Origin: Deltaproteobacteria bacterium
GTDB lineage: Bacteria > Desulfobacterota > Binatia > Bin18
Length of the DNA: 6,312 nucleotides
Reading direction: 5' to 3'
NCBI GenBank assembly: GCA_016200595.1
Contig: JACQEL010000734.1
Coordinates: 1-6,312, forward strand
This document shows positions 1 through 6,171 of this stretch, in pieces (positions within the stretch are counted from its first letter, which is position 1; the number at the start of each line of letters is the position of its first letter). The translations under genes and the position numbers were made by a program. Below the pieces are notes generated by a model. That model ran no database searches, was not told the origin of the DNA, and worked only from the letters and a program-made list of their open reading frames with translations.

Positions 1-1
1 G

Positions 2-442
2 CGCGAATCCATCCGTCACTTCGGCGTCAAGGTCAAACTCAACGCGCAACCTGAAGTGCTGCGCGGCAAGCGAGTAGTGGTGGTGGACGATTCCATCATA
101 CGCGGCACGACCAGTCGCAAGATCGTCAAAATGATCCGTTCGGCCGGGGCACGCGCCGTGCACCTGCGCATCAGTTCCCCCCCGACTATTGGTCCGTGTT
201 TTTATGGAGTTGACACGCCAACACGGCGAGAGTTGATCGCTTACTCGCATTCAATCGATGAGATTCGCCGCTACATCACGGCTGACAGCCTCGCCTATCT
301 CAGCGAAGCGGGCATGTATGCAGCGCTCAAAGAGAAGCTCGGCGGGTTCTGTGACGCGTGTTTTACCGGCCGTTATCCCGTGCCCCTGGGCGAGCGTCCG
401 CGCGGCAGCCAACTGCCTTTGTTCGCGGAAATCGAACGCTGA
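2..442 (+). CDS. purF: Amidophosphoribosyltransferase, C-terminal part (5' end outside window)
   Basis: PurF makes 5-phosphoribosylamine from PRPP and glutamine, the first committed step of de novo purine synthesis in the cytosol. The reading frame is open from base 2 and gives 146 residues beginning RESIRHFGVKVKLN. The PRPP-binding loop typical of type I phosphoribosyltransferases is clear (VVVVDDSIIRGTTSRKIV), followed by SSPPTIGPCFYGVDTP and, near the end, GGFCDACFTGRYP. The Cys in PCFYG and the CxxC pair match the positions that bind the [4Fe-4S] cluster in Bacillus-type PurF, so this is probably the iron-sulfur form. The N-terminal Ntn glutaminase domain lies upstream of the window. An internal GTG at 56 is not the real start, because the conserved family sequence continues upstream of it. 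The gene ends in TGA at 440-442 and faces the rest of the island, whose genes all lie on the other strand. Confidence 0.97.
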   Translation, partial: RESIRHFGVKVKLNAQPEVLRGKRVVVVDDSIIRGTTSRKIVKMIRSAGARAVHLRISSPPTIGPCFYGVDTPTRRELIAYSHSIDEIRRYITADSLAYLSEAGMYAALKEKLGGFCDACFTGRYPVPLGERPRGSQLPLFAEIER

Positions 443-492
443 TGGGCGCAGGACGCAGCAGGTCACGTTCCTACTACCAAGACGATAAAATG

Positions 493-508
493 CGCTGCAA
501 GAGCAGCG
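493..508. terminator. Small hairpin after purF, weak terminator candidate
   Basis: CGCTGC and GCAGCG form a perfect 6-bp stem around the loop AAGA, about 50 bp after the purF stop. No T-run follows on the + strand (next bases TCAGCTTTACC), so it is not a standard intrinsic terminator. It is the only hairpin I see near the expected end of the purF transcript. The rest of 443-720 shows no gene, RNA or repeat that I can support. Confidence 0.25.
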
Positions 509-720
509 TCAGCTTTACCTGTACATAACGTGGCTCATTAGATCATCCCTGCAAGTAATCCTCAATCTGCACTAAACCAGACGGCAAGAGATTCGTACAT
601 TCAGGCACCCACGCCGAAAGCGGTCACGCAGAGGGAGCCCTATGGAGGACGGCGCACTCCCTGACGACTTGCCCGTAGGGTGGGTCTGCTATACGCTCAC
701 TGCTAGTGAACAAGTGTCTG

Positions 721-981
721 CTATGCAGTCCGCGACCGGGTTGTCGTCTTGTGGAATAGGCGCACGGCCTGTACCGACCGACCGGTCGTCCAGCCGGCAT
801 AGCGGACGAACCCGCCGTGGCGCCACAGCCCGCCCCAGACCCCCGCGTGGGCCGTGTTTCGCTGGGCGATCCGGGTTACGTCAGCATAACTGAACTCGGG
901 CGGGAGCTTGGCTAGGACGGCATCCCAATCCAGGGGAAATTGTGTTTTGCGGGGGCGTTGGAGACGTTGAAGGAATCGCAT
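721..981 (-). CDS. Small basic protein of unknown function (86 aa), possible winged-helix fold
   Basis: I do not recognise a named family. The 86-residue product starts MRFLQRLQRPRK, a basic N-terminus, and continues with DWDAVLAKLPPEFSYADVTRIAQ (residues 18-40). That segment reads as two short helices joined by the LPPEF turn, as in small helix-turn-helix proteins. A Trp/Gly-rich second half follows (VWGGLWRHGGFVRYAGW, 48-64), which could be the recognition helix and wing. There are no Cys residues, signal peptide or membrane segments. The ATG lies 29 bp after the stop of the EVE-domain gene on the same strand, so both are probably on one transcript. The ribosome site is weak (a purine-rich GTCAGAGT just before the ATG). 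An 83-codon frame on the other strand overlaps it but looks less protein-like. Real coding status is likely but not certain, and DNA binding is only inferred. Confidence 0.5.
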   Translation of the reverse strand: MRFLQRLQRPRKTQFPLDWDAVLAKLPPEFSYADVTRIAQRNTAHAGVWGGLWRHGGFVRYAGWTTGRSVQAVRLFHKTTTRSRTA

Positions 982-1010
982 ACTCTGACTTTAACTCTAC
1001 TAGATAGTAA

Positions 1011-1517
1011 CTACCAACCGTTCCGAGCAAGCCACGCCTTCAGTGCACGCTGTTGCTCCGGTAACTTTTGCTGTATGGCATCGACCATCTCCGCAAATTC
1101 CTTGGCCGTGACTTCGTAGAGCGTACCCATCGTCCCTTTGCCAAAGCAATCTGGGTAAATCCCATGGTCATACAGGTCCTCAACGACCTGAATAGGCGTA
1201 TTGAAGACGAACGCCTGACTGGCCGGCTCCAGATTAAAGACGTTGAACAGACCGGATTCGCCATGTTTCCCCCCGGAGTGGAGACGAGTGAGCCCGAGAA
1301 TCTCCCTGCGGTTCGTTTGATAACAGACGACAAGGTCCCCCCGGGCAATCTCGTCGCGGATGCGTTTTATACTGCCACGGTGCTTAATCCAGTCATAGTC
1401 ATTGTCGCTCCCGAAGAGAAACGGCTCGTTGGCGTCGGCGCCTTCAAAGTAATTCGTCCAATGCCAGCCGGTGCCATCTTTACGGTTGTTACTGCACTTC
1501 ACTACCCAAATACTCAT
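1011..1517 (-). CDS. EVE-domain (PUA-like) protein
   Basis: This 168-residue protein has the layout of an EVE domain, a PUA-like fold related to YTH and ASCH domains. It shows an N-terminal strand MSIWVVKCS, an aromatic GWHW at 17-20, and then the most telling part at about 48-79: GSIKRIRDEIARGDLVVCYQ followed by TNRREILGLTRL. The GD(L/V)V..Y segment followed by a 'hhG..xh' strand is the usual EVE core. A segment at 95-115 may complete the barrel, and the last 30 residues (about 139-164) form a charged helix. Known EVE proteins read modified bases, and in bacteria EVE domains are often fused or linked to modification-dependent restriction enzymes. This one stands alone. The ATG is supported by a good ribosome site (AAGGAG, 7 nt upstream). 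It is separated by 247 bp from the nuclease gene upstream, so it may have its own promoter, and it is followed closely by the 86-aa gene. A link with the three-gene operon is inference. Confidence 0.75.
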   Translation of the reverse strand: MSIWVVKCSNNRKDGTGWHWTNYFEGADANEPFLFGSDNDYDWIKHRGSIKRIRDEIARGDLVVCYQTNRREILGLTRLHSGGKHGESGLFNVFNLEPASQAFVFNTPIQVVEDLYDHGIYPDCFGKGTMGTLYEVTAKEFAEMVDAIQQKLPEQQRALKAWLARNGW

Positions 1518-1524
1518 TGTCTTT

Positions 1525-1530
1525 CTCCTT
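1525..1530 (-). promoter_or_regulatory. Ribosome binding site of the EVE gene
   Basis: AAGGAG on the - strand lies 7 nt before the ATG at 1517. It fixes the start of the EVE-domain gene and shows that the gene is translated independently of the nuclease gene 247 bp upstream. Confidence 0.75.
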
Positions 1531-1586
1531 ACGTTTCATTTCTTTGTTTTGTCTGGAAAGAGCCACTTCGGTAAGCCAAGACATGG

Positions 1587-1753
1587 CATTGTCAACTTAA
1601 AGAAATGGTGCTCAAGATGTTCCCACTAAATGTCAGATTCCGGACTTGCATAGGGTCACGCATCCTAATCCAGACGAAGAAACCCTCGGTGCGTGATGTA
1701 GGCTTCCTACTGGAAGCAGAGATTTCTGTGCGACCAGCGTTAAATTGACAATG
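1587..1753. repeat. Inverted repeat pair, possible decayed IS or MITE
   Basis: CATTGTCAACTTAA at 1587-1600 is repeated in inverted form at 1740-1753 (TTAAATTGACAATG), 13 of 14 bases matching. The enclosed 167 bp are non-coding and contain further inverted pairs: TCACGCA/TGCGTGA, and a perfect hairpin GCTTCC-TACT-GGAAGC at 1702-1717. Both arms carry a TTGACA hexamer pointing outwards, as the ends of some mobile elements do. I see no good -10 box at the right distance on either side. No convincing target-site duplication is visible, so a mobile origin is only a possibility. The element lies between the nuclease gene and the EVE gene and could also hold the operon's transcription end. Confidence 0.35.
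1702..1717 (-). terminator. Hairpin downstream of the three-gene operon, weak terminator candidate
   Basis: A perfect 6-bp stem (GCTTCC/GGAAGC) with a 4-nt loop lies about 48 nt after the nuclease stop codon in the direction of transcription. No U-tract follows on the - strand, so an intrinsic terminator is doubtful. It is the best hairpin between this operon and the EVE gene. Confidence 0.25.
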
Positions 1754-1764
1754 TCCCTAAAAGA

Positions 1765-2571
1765 CTACCAACCGCCAACCTCATGCCAGGTATCGTTCGC
1801 AATCTCGTCAACCCAATCAGGATAGGCGTCTGCCAGATAGTCTAGTACGTCCGCGCCAATCCCTTCTTGAATGTCGAGCACCTCCCTTGCAATCCGGTTA
1901 GCCGTTGGGCCACAACGGGTCAGTTGGGTTGAGCCGTTGCTCCAACAGCCAAGGTCTTTGAGTACGTGCTGGAGCGGCCGGCAAGCCCAGCGTACCTCTT
2001 GGGTCACCGCATCGCATTCAGCAGGCTTAAGGCATTCACCTGCACCGCGGGCGATGGCCTCATACAGAAGTGGTAAGGGGAACCTATCCGGTTCTATAAG
2101 CATGATTCCCCACAATACGGTATATAAACGACTCTCTTGCCCGACGTTCCAGCCCGAAAGGAGAAAACGCAGCATTGGGACATTGGCAAAAAATGAATTA
2201 GATCCGTAGAGATAATCCATCCCCTTCCCGTTGAAGACCAACAACTCGTTCTTGTCCAACTCACTCGTCAGGTGCTTCAGTTCCCAATGAGTAAGGTAGT
2301 CCACTGACCTTGTTGCACCGTCCACTTCATGGGCAAAGCCCGACGCACTGCGCTGCAGTGCCAACGTGCGCGAGCCGGCTTTTTCGCAGAGGCTTAACCC
2401 TCGCCGGTTGCAGATGCTGTAGAACAACTGCTCGAAATTGCGCCCTCGCTCCGGCCCACACCCTGAAAGACCGCCCACTTCGATGACTGCGTAAGCGCGC
2501 ACGGCCACTTCAAGGATACTAGGTGCCAAGATCGGAGGAAATTCCTTCAGTCGTGGCTGTTCCCACCACAT
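1765..2571 (-). CDS. PD-(D/E)XK-type nuclease, third gene of the operon
   Basis: This protein of 268 residues is not one I can place in a named family, but it carries the order of motifs expected of the PD-(D/E)XK restriction-endonuclease fold. These are a helix with Glu (RGRNFEQLFYSICNRRG, E47), then SGFAHEVDGATRSVDYL with the metal-binding candidate D84 (and E82), then THWELKHL with E97 and K99 as the ExK pair. After it comes a helix-rich segment with a second conserved-looking stretch, ELDKNELLVFNGKGMDYL (104-121), of the kind seen in RecB/Mrr-like nucleases. The remaining 140 residues are helical and of unknown role, perhaps for DNA or partner binding. The start ATG lies 9 bp after the ATPase stop. 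Its ribosome site (AGGA) overlaps that stop codon, so translation is probably coupled and the two proteins made together. Inferred role: the DNA-cutting effector of the wHTH/ATPase/nuclease system. There is no signal peptide or membrane segment, so it should act in the cytoplasm. Confidence 0.8.
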   Translation of the reverse strand: MWWEQPRLKEFPPILAPSILEVAVRAYAVIEVGGLSGCGPERGRNFEQLFYSICNRRGLSLCEKAGSRTLALQRSASGFAHEVDGATRSVDYLTHWELKHLTSELDKNELLVFNGKGMDYLYGSNSFFANVPMLRFLLSGWNVGQESRLYTVLWGIMLIEPDRFPLPLLYEAIARGAGECLKPAECDAVTQEVRWACRPLQHVLKDLGCWSNGSTQLTRCGPTANRIAREVLDIQEGIGADVLDYLADAYPDWVDEIANDTWHEVGGW

Positions 2572-2580
2572 CGCCTATTC

Positions 2581-3894
2581 CTACGCCAAACGGTCATCTC
2601 TCTGATCCTCTAATTCTTCCTCATCGTCCTGTTGCATTTTACTGCTGAGGGCCTTCAGCTTGGTAGGATTTATAAACTTTTCGTCCAGCACGGAAACTCT
2701 TTCATCTTTCGCGAGCTCCAACAGGTCATGCAGGACGCGGATGAACCAGCGCGGGCGGGGCTTCGTGGTCTGCCAAACCTTTTCTAGAGAAGAGTCGGTG
2801 AACGGATGGATGCCACGCTCGCGTTCAGGCAGTGCATACTGCGGATGGTTGAGACATCGCTCTGCAAGCAGACATGCAGCCTTAAAATTGTCCAAGCCCT
2901 TCAGGACTACAACATACGGCTTATTCAACGGTGAGTCGTAGTTCAGGTCGTGCAGATCCTCGTGGGTCCAAGCATCGCGGAGCTTACGATAGGCGTCCGG
3001 ATGAAGCTGGAAGACGAAGGAAGCACGGGAGGCGAAAGGCTCACTTTCCAGCAAGGCGTCACGTATAATCTTAACATTCTTACGGATCTTGCTCGGCTGC
3101 GACTCGGACGTAAAATCCTCTACTTGGTCGATGAAGAAAGTGAAGTGCTGAATGTCTGCTAGTTCGGCAAAGGCGACAAAGAGTTGGAGGTACTTAAGAC
3201 CGTTCCTATTGTGATGCCAAGCGCCTACCGTCGAAAGGAACTTCTCCAGTGCATCTGTGTCAGGCGAGGCGAGGTGCATGAGGAATTCCTCGAGGAGGTT
3301 GCGGATGTCGATAGTGACAGCGAGCTGACGGAAGCGCTCTTCGACGGCCATGACAATAGCTCGGCTCTCCTGATCTTTCACAGCGTTCCCTTCCTTCAAG
3401 AGTTTGGCTACAGCACGTTCTCGTAGTCGCAGGTGCGTCTTGACGCCTTTGGCATCGGCACAGCGCAGTAGGAATCGGACTAGCTGAAAACAGGCAGCGT
3501 CTATGTTTGCGATACCCTCATTGGCCTTGGTGTTGAAGCTGACGTAGCTGGCCAGCACGGGATTGGCCCGGGCGTCCGTCTCCGAGACGCCTAGGTGTAT
3601 GAGCGTCGCAAAGCCGAAGTCCTGGTTGATCCGCTTCGCTTCCTCGCCCATCAGAGTGGATTTGCCGAAGCCCCGTGCTTTCGGGTCTCCAGGAACAACA
3701 GACCAGACAGCACCGATAAGTGGCTGCCCATTTTCCAGTGGAGCCTGGACGAATTTGCGGAGGAACTCCTCACGCTGGCTTCCGAACATTTCGGGGACGT
3801 AGACGATCTGGCTGTCTTCAGCATAGGTGGCTTTACCCGAGAACGGGTTCCCGTTCAGGTCCCACGCGGTCTGGAAGAACGACTTGAGTGGCAT
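2581..3894 (-). CDS. P-loop ATPase (AAA/STAND-like), second gene of the operon
   Basis: The 437-residue protein is a nucleoside triphosphatase by its motifs. A Walker A loop sits in GDPKARGFGKSTLMGEE (GKST at 77-80). It is slightly unusual because the canonical first Gly/Ala of GxxxxGK[ST] is Lys. The Walker B strand is HFTFFIDQVEDF (250-261), with D256 followed by Gln and a catalytic Glu candidate at 259. A sensor-1-like strand follows (ASFVFQLHPDAYRKL, 291-305), and RPRWFIRVLHDLLELA (380-395) looks like a sensor-2/lid helix. The order is that of ORC/STAND-type AAA ATPases, not SMC or helicase proteins. The N-terminus has the NPFSGKA segment (16-22). The C-terminus ends in an acidic tail (DDEEELEDQRDD, 423-434) that could bind a partner or mimic DNA. 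It starts 14 bp after the wHTH gene with a strong ribosome site. Inferred role: an ATP-driven switch or loader controlling the nuclease. I do not recognise a named family. Confidence 0.85.
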   Translation of the reverse strand: MPLKSFFQTAWDLNGNPFSGKATYAEDSQIVYVPEMFGSQREEFLRKFVQAPLENGQPLIGAVWSVVPGDPKARGFGKSTLMGEEAKRINQDFGFATLIHLGVSETDARANPVLASYVSFNTKANEGIANIDAACFQLVRFLLRCADAKGVKTHLRLRERAVAKLLKEGNAVKDQESRAIVMAVEERFRQLAVTIDIRNLLEEFLMHLASPDTDALEKFLSTVGAWHHNRNGLKYLQLFVAFAELADIQHFTFFIDQVEDFTSESQPSKIRKNVKIIRDALLESEPFASRASFVFQLHPDAYRKLRDAWTHEDLHDLNYDSPLNKPYVVVLKGLDNFKAACLLAERCLNHPQYALPERERGIHPFTDSSLEKVWQTTKPRPRWFIRVLHDLLELAKDERVSVLDEKFINPTKLKALSSKMQQDDEEELEDQRDDRLA

Positions 3895-3900
3895 TTCTGA

Positions 3901-3910
3901 CCTCCCTCCT
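3901..3910 (-). promoter_or_regulatory. Strong ribosome binding site of the ATPase gene
   Basis: AGGAGGGAGG on the - strand overlaps the stop codon of the preceding gene and lies 6 nt before the ATPase ATG. It supports the chosen start and suggests that the ATPase is made in higher amount than the first protein. Confidence 0.8.
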
Positions 3911-5084
3911 AAGAAGAAGCTAGTTTGAGGAGCCCAATACGGTTGCGGTCAATCTCGATGTAATCCTCGCCCGGTGGGGGCGAGTCGAATGGCAGTTCAG
4001 TGTAAATAGTTAATTCCGGCGTGGGATCGGTGGACATAAGATCGCCCAGACATGCGGCGAAGACCCTAGGCTGGATTTGTAGATCAATGCACACTATGGC
4101 ACGGACAGCATATGCGTCGGCGTAGGAGCCTACTGGCTTCGCGACTCGGCTGTAGGCGGACCGAAGAGCCGCGACGAACAGAGGAGCGGCGAAAGACTTG
4201 CCGTGGTGAATCACCTCGGTGATGCTAGCTTGGCTATCGATTGCTGGGGGTTGGAAATCACAGGTAGAGAAGATAACCCGTAGTGATAATTCCGGATGCG
4301 ATGCCGTCCAAGACGCTGCGAAAAAGTCCTTTGCAGCTTTCAGGACGTGTTGGAATGTCACGGCATCGGTGAACGGCAATTCTTCAGCCGTGAGGAGGGA
4401 AGGGATGACCACTTTGTCCTGGATGGTGTCCACCCATTTCTTCGCGTCAAGCCCAGAGAGGGTCATTCTGCCGAGTTCCTGAACGCGCTCTCCGACCGCG
4501 TGCGTGAACGGCTCCTCTTTTGTCCGAGGGAAGGGCATATTGGACAAACGTTTTAGGCAATGATCGACGATGCGATGTGACAAGGTGTTAAGATTCTCTT
4601 CAGACCGAACTTCAGATCCAAGTTGCTTCACACTAGTGATATCAGGCACGCAGAGCGGCTGTTGGTGCAGTCGGACTATGAACGCGTGGAAGTAAGGATG
4701 GTTGTTGATCCAGGTGACTAATAACTGGTCGAACGCGTGTCCAGGTCTTTCTTTGTAAACTTCAGCTAAGGAGTGACCGGCTTCAGTCAGTTCACACGGG
4801 GCCTCGGCAAGGCTTTCCATTTGCGATTGGGTTCTGGGAAGGATACCCGTTTGGACGAGCTGCAACTTCTGAAGGTCAATTAGGACATCGCGGGCGATAG
4901 TGTACATGGCGAACCGGGAAGAAGGTGTGGCTCGCTGTGAGCGCTGCAGGAGAAATAATCTTACCTTTTCAAAAGTTGATTTGCCCCCTGAATCAGCAAT
5001 GTGATGCAGAACCTGTAAGATTTGCAGTACGGCGACCCGCGGGATCGAGTCGGTAACCTTTTGGTCTTTGCTTTCCTTTTGCAC
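3909..5084 (-). CDS. Winged-helix-like protein of unknown function, first gene of the operon
   Basis: The 391-residue product matches no family I can name. Its first 110 residues look like a winged-helix domain: RVAVLQILQVLHHIADSGG (16-34) as helix 1, a TFEKVRLFLLQRS helix, then SSRFAMYTIARDVLIDLQKLQLVQTGILPRT (55-85). That last pattern, helix then 'dLqkLgLV.tG' wing, ends in LTEAGHSLAEVY (99-110), as in many PadR/MarR-like and defence-associated wHTH proteins. The C-terminal 280 residues are mixed helix and strand, with no catalytic motif I recognise. The frame opens with GTG at 5084; the predicted transcription start falls on this codon, so the mRNA would be leaderless. No later ATG or GTG with a ribosome site fits the N-terminal helix. 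It lies 14 bp before the ATPase gene, so all three genes should be co-transcribed. Possible roles are DNA-binding adaptor of the complex, autoregulator of the operon, or both. Confidence 0.75.
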   Translation of the reverse strand: MQKESKDQKVTDSIPRVAVLQILQVLHHIADSGGKSTFEKVRLFLLQRSQRATPSSRFAMYTIARDVLIDLQKLQLVQTGILPRTQSQMESLAEAPCELTEAGHSLAEVYKERPGHAFDQLLVTWINNHPYFHAFIVRLHQQPLCVPDITSVKQLGSEVRSEENLNTLSHRIVDHCLKRLSNMPFPRTKEEPFTHAVGERVQELGRMTLSGLDAKKWVDTIQDKVVIPSLLTAEELPFTDAVTFQHVLKAAKDFFAASWTASHPELSLRVIFSTCDFQPPAIDSQASITEVIHHGKSFAAPLFVAALRSAYSRVAKPVGSYADAYAVRAIVCIDLQIQPRVFAACLGDLMSTDPTPELTIYTELPFDSPPPGEDYIEIDRNRIGLLKLASS

Positions 5085-5090
5085 CTCGTC

Positions 5091-5118
5091 ATTATAATTT
5101 TTTGGGACCGATTGTCAA
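5091..5118 (-). promoter_or_regulatory. Near-consensus sigma70-type promoter of the three-gene operon
   Basis: On the - strand TTGACA (5118-5113) is followed after 16 bp by TATAAT (5096-5091). Both hexamers are perfect consensus and the spacer is one short of the optimum of 17. The first G of the GTG start codon is 7 nt after the -10 box, exactly where transcription should begin. The -35 box lies inside a near-palindrome ATTG-T-CAAT (5111-5119) flanked by direct ACCGA copies on the + strand, which could be an operator. So strong a promoter on an accessory operon suggests either constitutive expression or repression by a bound protein, perhaps the wHTH protein itself. Confidence 0.8.
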
Positions 5119-5317
5119 TACCGACTTTGAGTAGATAAAATTTTGGATTCATTTTCAAGTACCGGTTTAAGGCGGTTCCGGATCGGGGAATGGCAACGAT
5201 TACTACTTTTTGGGGCCATTTAGCCAGGACGAGAAAAAACTCTTGACATTACGACAGTTGGCGCGGGAAATTTGACCTCCTGAAACCTTGAACTTTTCGG
5301 CCTAGATGCATCTGACT

Positions 5318-5343
5318 CTTTACGAAAGGGGCTTTCTGTAAAG
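5318..5343. promoter_or_regulatory. 26-bp imperfect palindrome, possible operator or hairpin
   Basis: CTTTAC at 5318-5323 pairs with GTAAAG at 5338-5343, and inside it AAAG pairs with CTTT around GGG. It lies 225 bp upstream of the operon promoter in non-coding DNA and is not followed by a T-run. It could be a binding site for a dimeric regulator or a small RNA hairpin. The evidence is the symmetry alone. Confidence 0.35.
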
Positions 5344-5443
5344 ACTTTTCATGTCACAGGGAGCAAATGGCCCGAAGAATCACGAATCGTTGTCGGATCC
5401 GAGAAAGGCGGTAAGGCGCACCATTCCGGCTCGCCTGAACGCC

Positions 5444-5508
5444 GTAGCGCGCGCTCTGCGCACGAAAATAGCGGCGTACAGAGAAGACGTGCGCACAGCG
5501 CGCGCCAC
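5444..5508. repeat. Large GC-rich inverted repeat (hairpin)
   Basis: An 18-nt arm at 5447-5464 (GCGCGCGCTCTGCGCACG) pairs with 5488-5505, with a single mismatch and a 23-nt loop. Two more pairs can form outside one further mismatch, reaching 5444 and 5508. This is by far the strongest secondary structure in the window. It would fold stably as RNA from either strand or as a cruciform. No T-run follows on either side, so it is not an ordinary terminator. It could be part of a structured RNA, a palindromic repeat found elsewhere in the genome, or a mobile-element relic. Confidence 0.75.
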
Positions 5509-5569
5509 CCCGAGTGTACCAACCTCATGCATCTTGGTTTAGGTGAGGAACTGTAGAACTTTTTAGTTT

Positions 5570-6171
5570 TTAACCACTCGCCCCATATTGCCGAGACAAC
5601 GTGCTAAGAAAATCTCCTAGCGACTGAAGGCGTCCAGCAGCAATTAGAGGTCTCAGGTCTCTGACTCGCTCGTGACTATGTAGGGCACCGAGCAGGAGAT
5701 CTAAGTTGATATGGTAGATGCGGTCGATTCTTTGACTGCGGCGGTTCAATCCATCAGCGTTGACGAGTCGTCCAGGATCATACTCGTTCGTTATTAAAAC
5801 ATATTGAGGGAACTTGTCCTGTGACAAGAGATCCACATAGCAGTCAAGTTCGTCGGAGAGTTGCTTCTGGCGGTCATGTCGCAGACTCCACTTGACCGAC
5901 GCAAGTAGCTCCGTCCGATTATTTCTTACAATAGCGATGTCGGGAGCTTCGATGCGTTCGCGCGTAGTTCTTTGGTTTTGAAAGCCCGGCAGCTTGTTTG
6001 CTCGATGTCGGATCACGATATGGTTTTCAGGGACGTGGCTGACATTGATCATGAGGATTTGCAGCAGATCCTCGAAACCTTCTCCCAGTACATTCTGCCG
6101 TTTGCGTTCAACAGTGAAATAAAAGCGTGCCTTTGCGACGAGGTCACGAGCGAAGGACTCAGCTTGTGGCT
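5570..6171 (-). pseudogene. Remnant of a PD-(D/E)XK-like restriction endonuclease, 5' end cut off by an IS
   Basis: The frame is open from the IS boundary to a TAA at 5572-5570 and gives about 200 residues. Protein-like sequence continues upstream of the first ATG (6052), with ERKRQNVLGEGFEDLLQILM. No ATG, GTG or TTG occurs between this stretch and the IS, so the true N-terminus is lost. Motifs in order: GEGFEDLL (helix Glu), then IEAPDIAIV, then ELLASVKWSLRHDRQKQL, which resembles the SVK variant of the (D/E)XK site in some type II restriction enzymes, then KFPQYVLITNEYDP. This set suggests a DNA-cutting restriction endonuclease. No methyltransferase partner is in the window; it may lie beyond the IS or be lost. 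A shorter product from the ATG at 6052 would lack the helix Glu and is probably inactive. Specificity and exact family cannot be named. Confidence 0.7.

Larger units (their letters stand above)
5119..5569. other. Non-coding stretch between the operon promoter and the nuclease remnant
   Basis: About 450 bp without a convincing gene. It holds an AT-rich part next to the promoter, a 26-bp imperfect palindrome at 5318-5343 and a large GC-rich hairpin at 5444-5508. A 63-codon frame on the + strand (5351-5542) covers the hairpin but lacks a ribosome site. A TTGACA at 5243-5248 on the + strand has no good -10 partner. Confidence 0.6.

Noticed and set aside
642..893. 83-codon + strand frame opposite the 86-aa gene
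   Set aside because: Low-complexity Arg/Ser/Pro content, typical of the antisense of a coding frame. The - strand frame reads more like a folded protein.
1068..1574. 168-codon + strand frame opposite the EVE gene
   Set aside because: It has the same extent as the - strand gene, which has a good ribosome site and a recognisable EVE core.
1010..1774. 11-bp direct repeat ACTACCAACCG at 1010-1020 and 1764-1774, over both stop codons
   Set aside because: Several 11-mers are expected to recur by chance in a 6.3-kb window, and both proteins simply end in Gly-Trp-stop. It is not good evidence of an attachment site.
5243..5272. Possible + strand promoter with TTGACA at 5243-5248
   Set aside because: No acceptable -10 box 16-18 bp downstream (best is GAAATT), and no convincing gene follows.
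5351..5542. 63-codon + strand frame
   Set aside because: It has no ribosome site, its Arg/Ala-rich composition is explained by the GC-rich hairpin it covers, and I see no domain in it. Conservation in other genomes would revive it.
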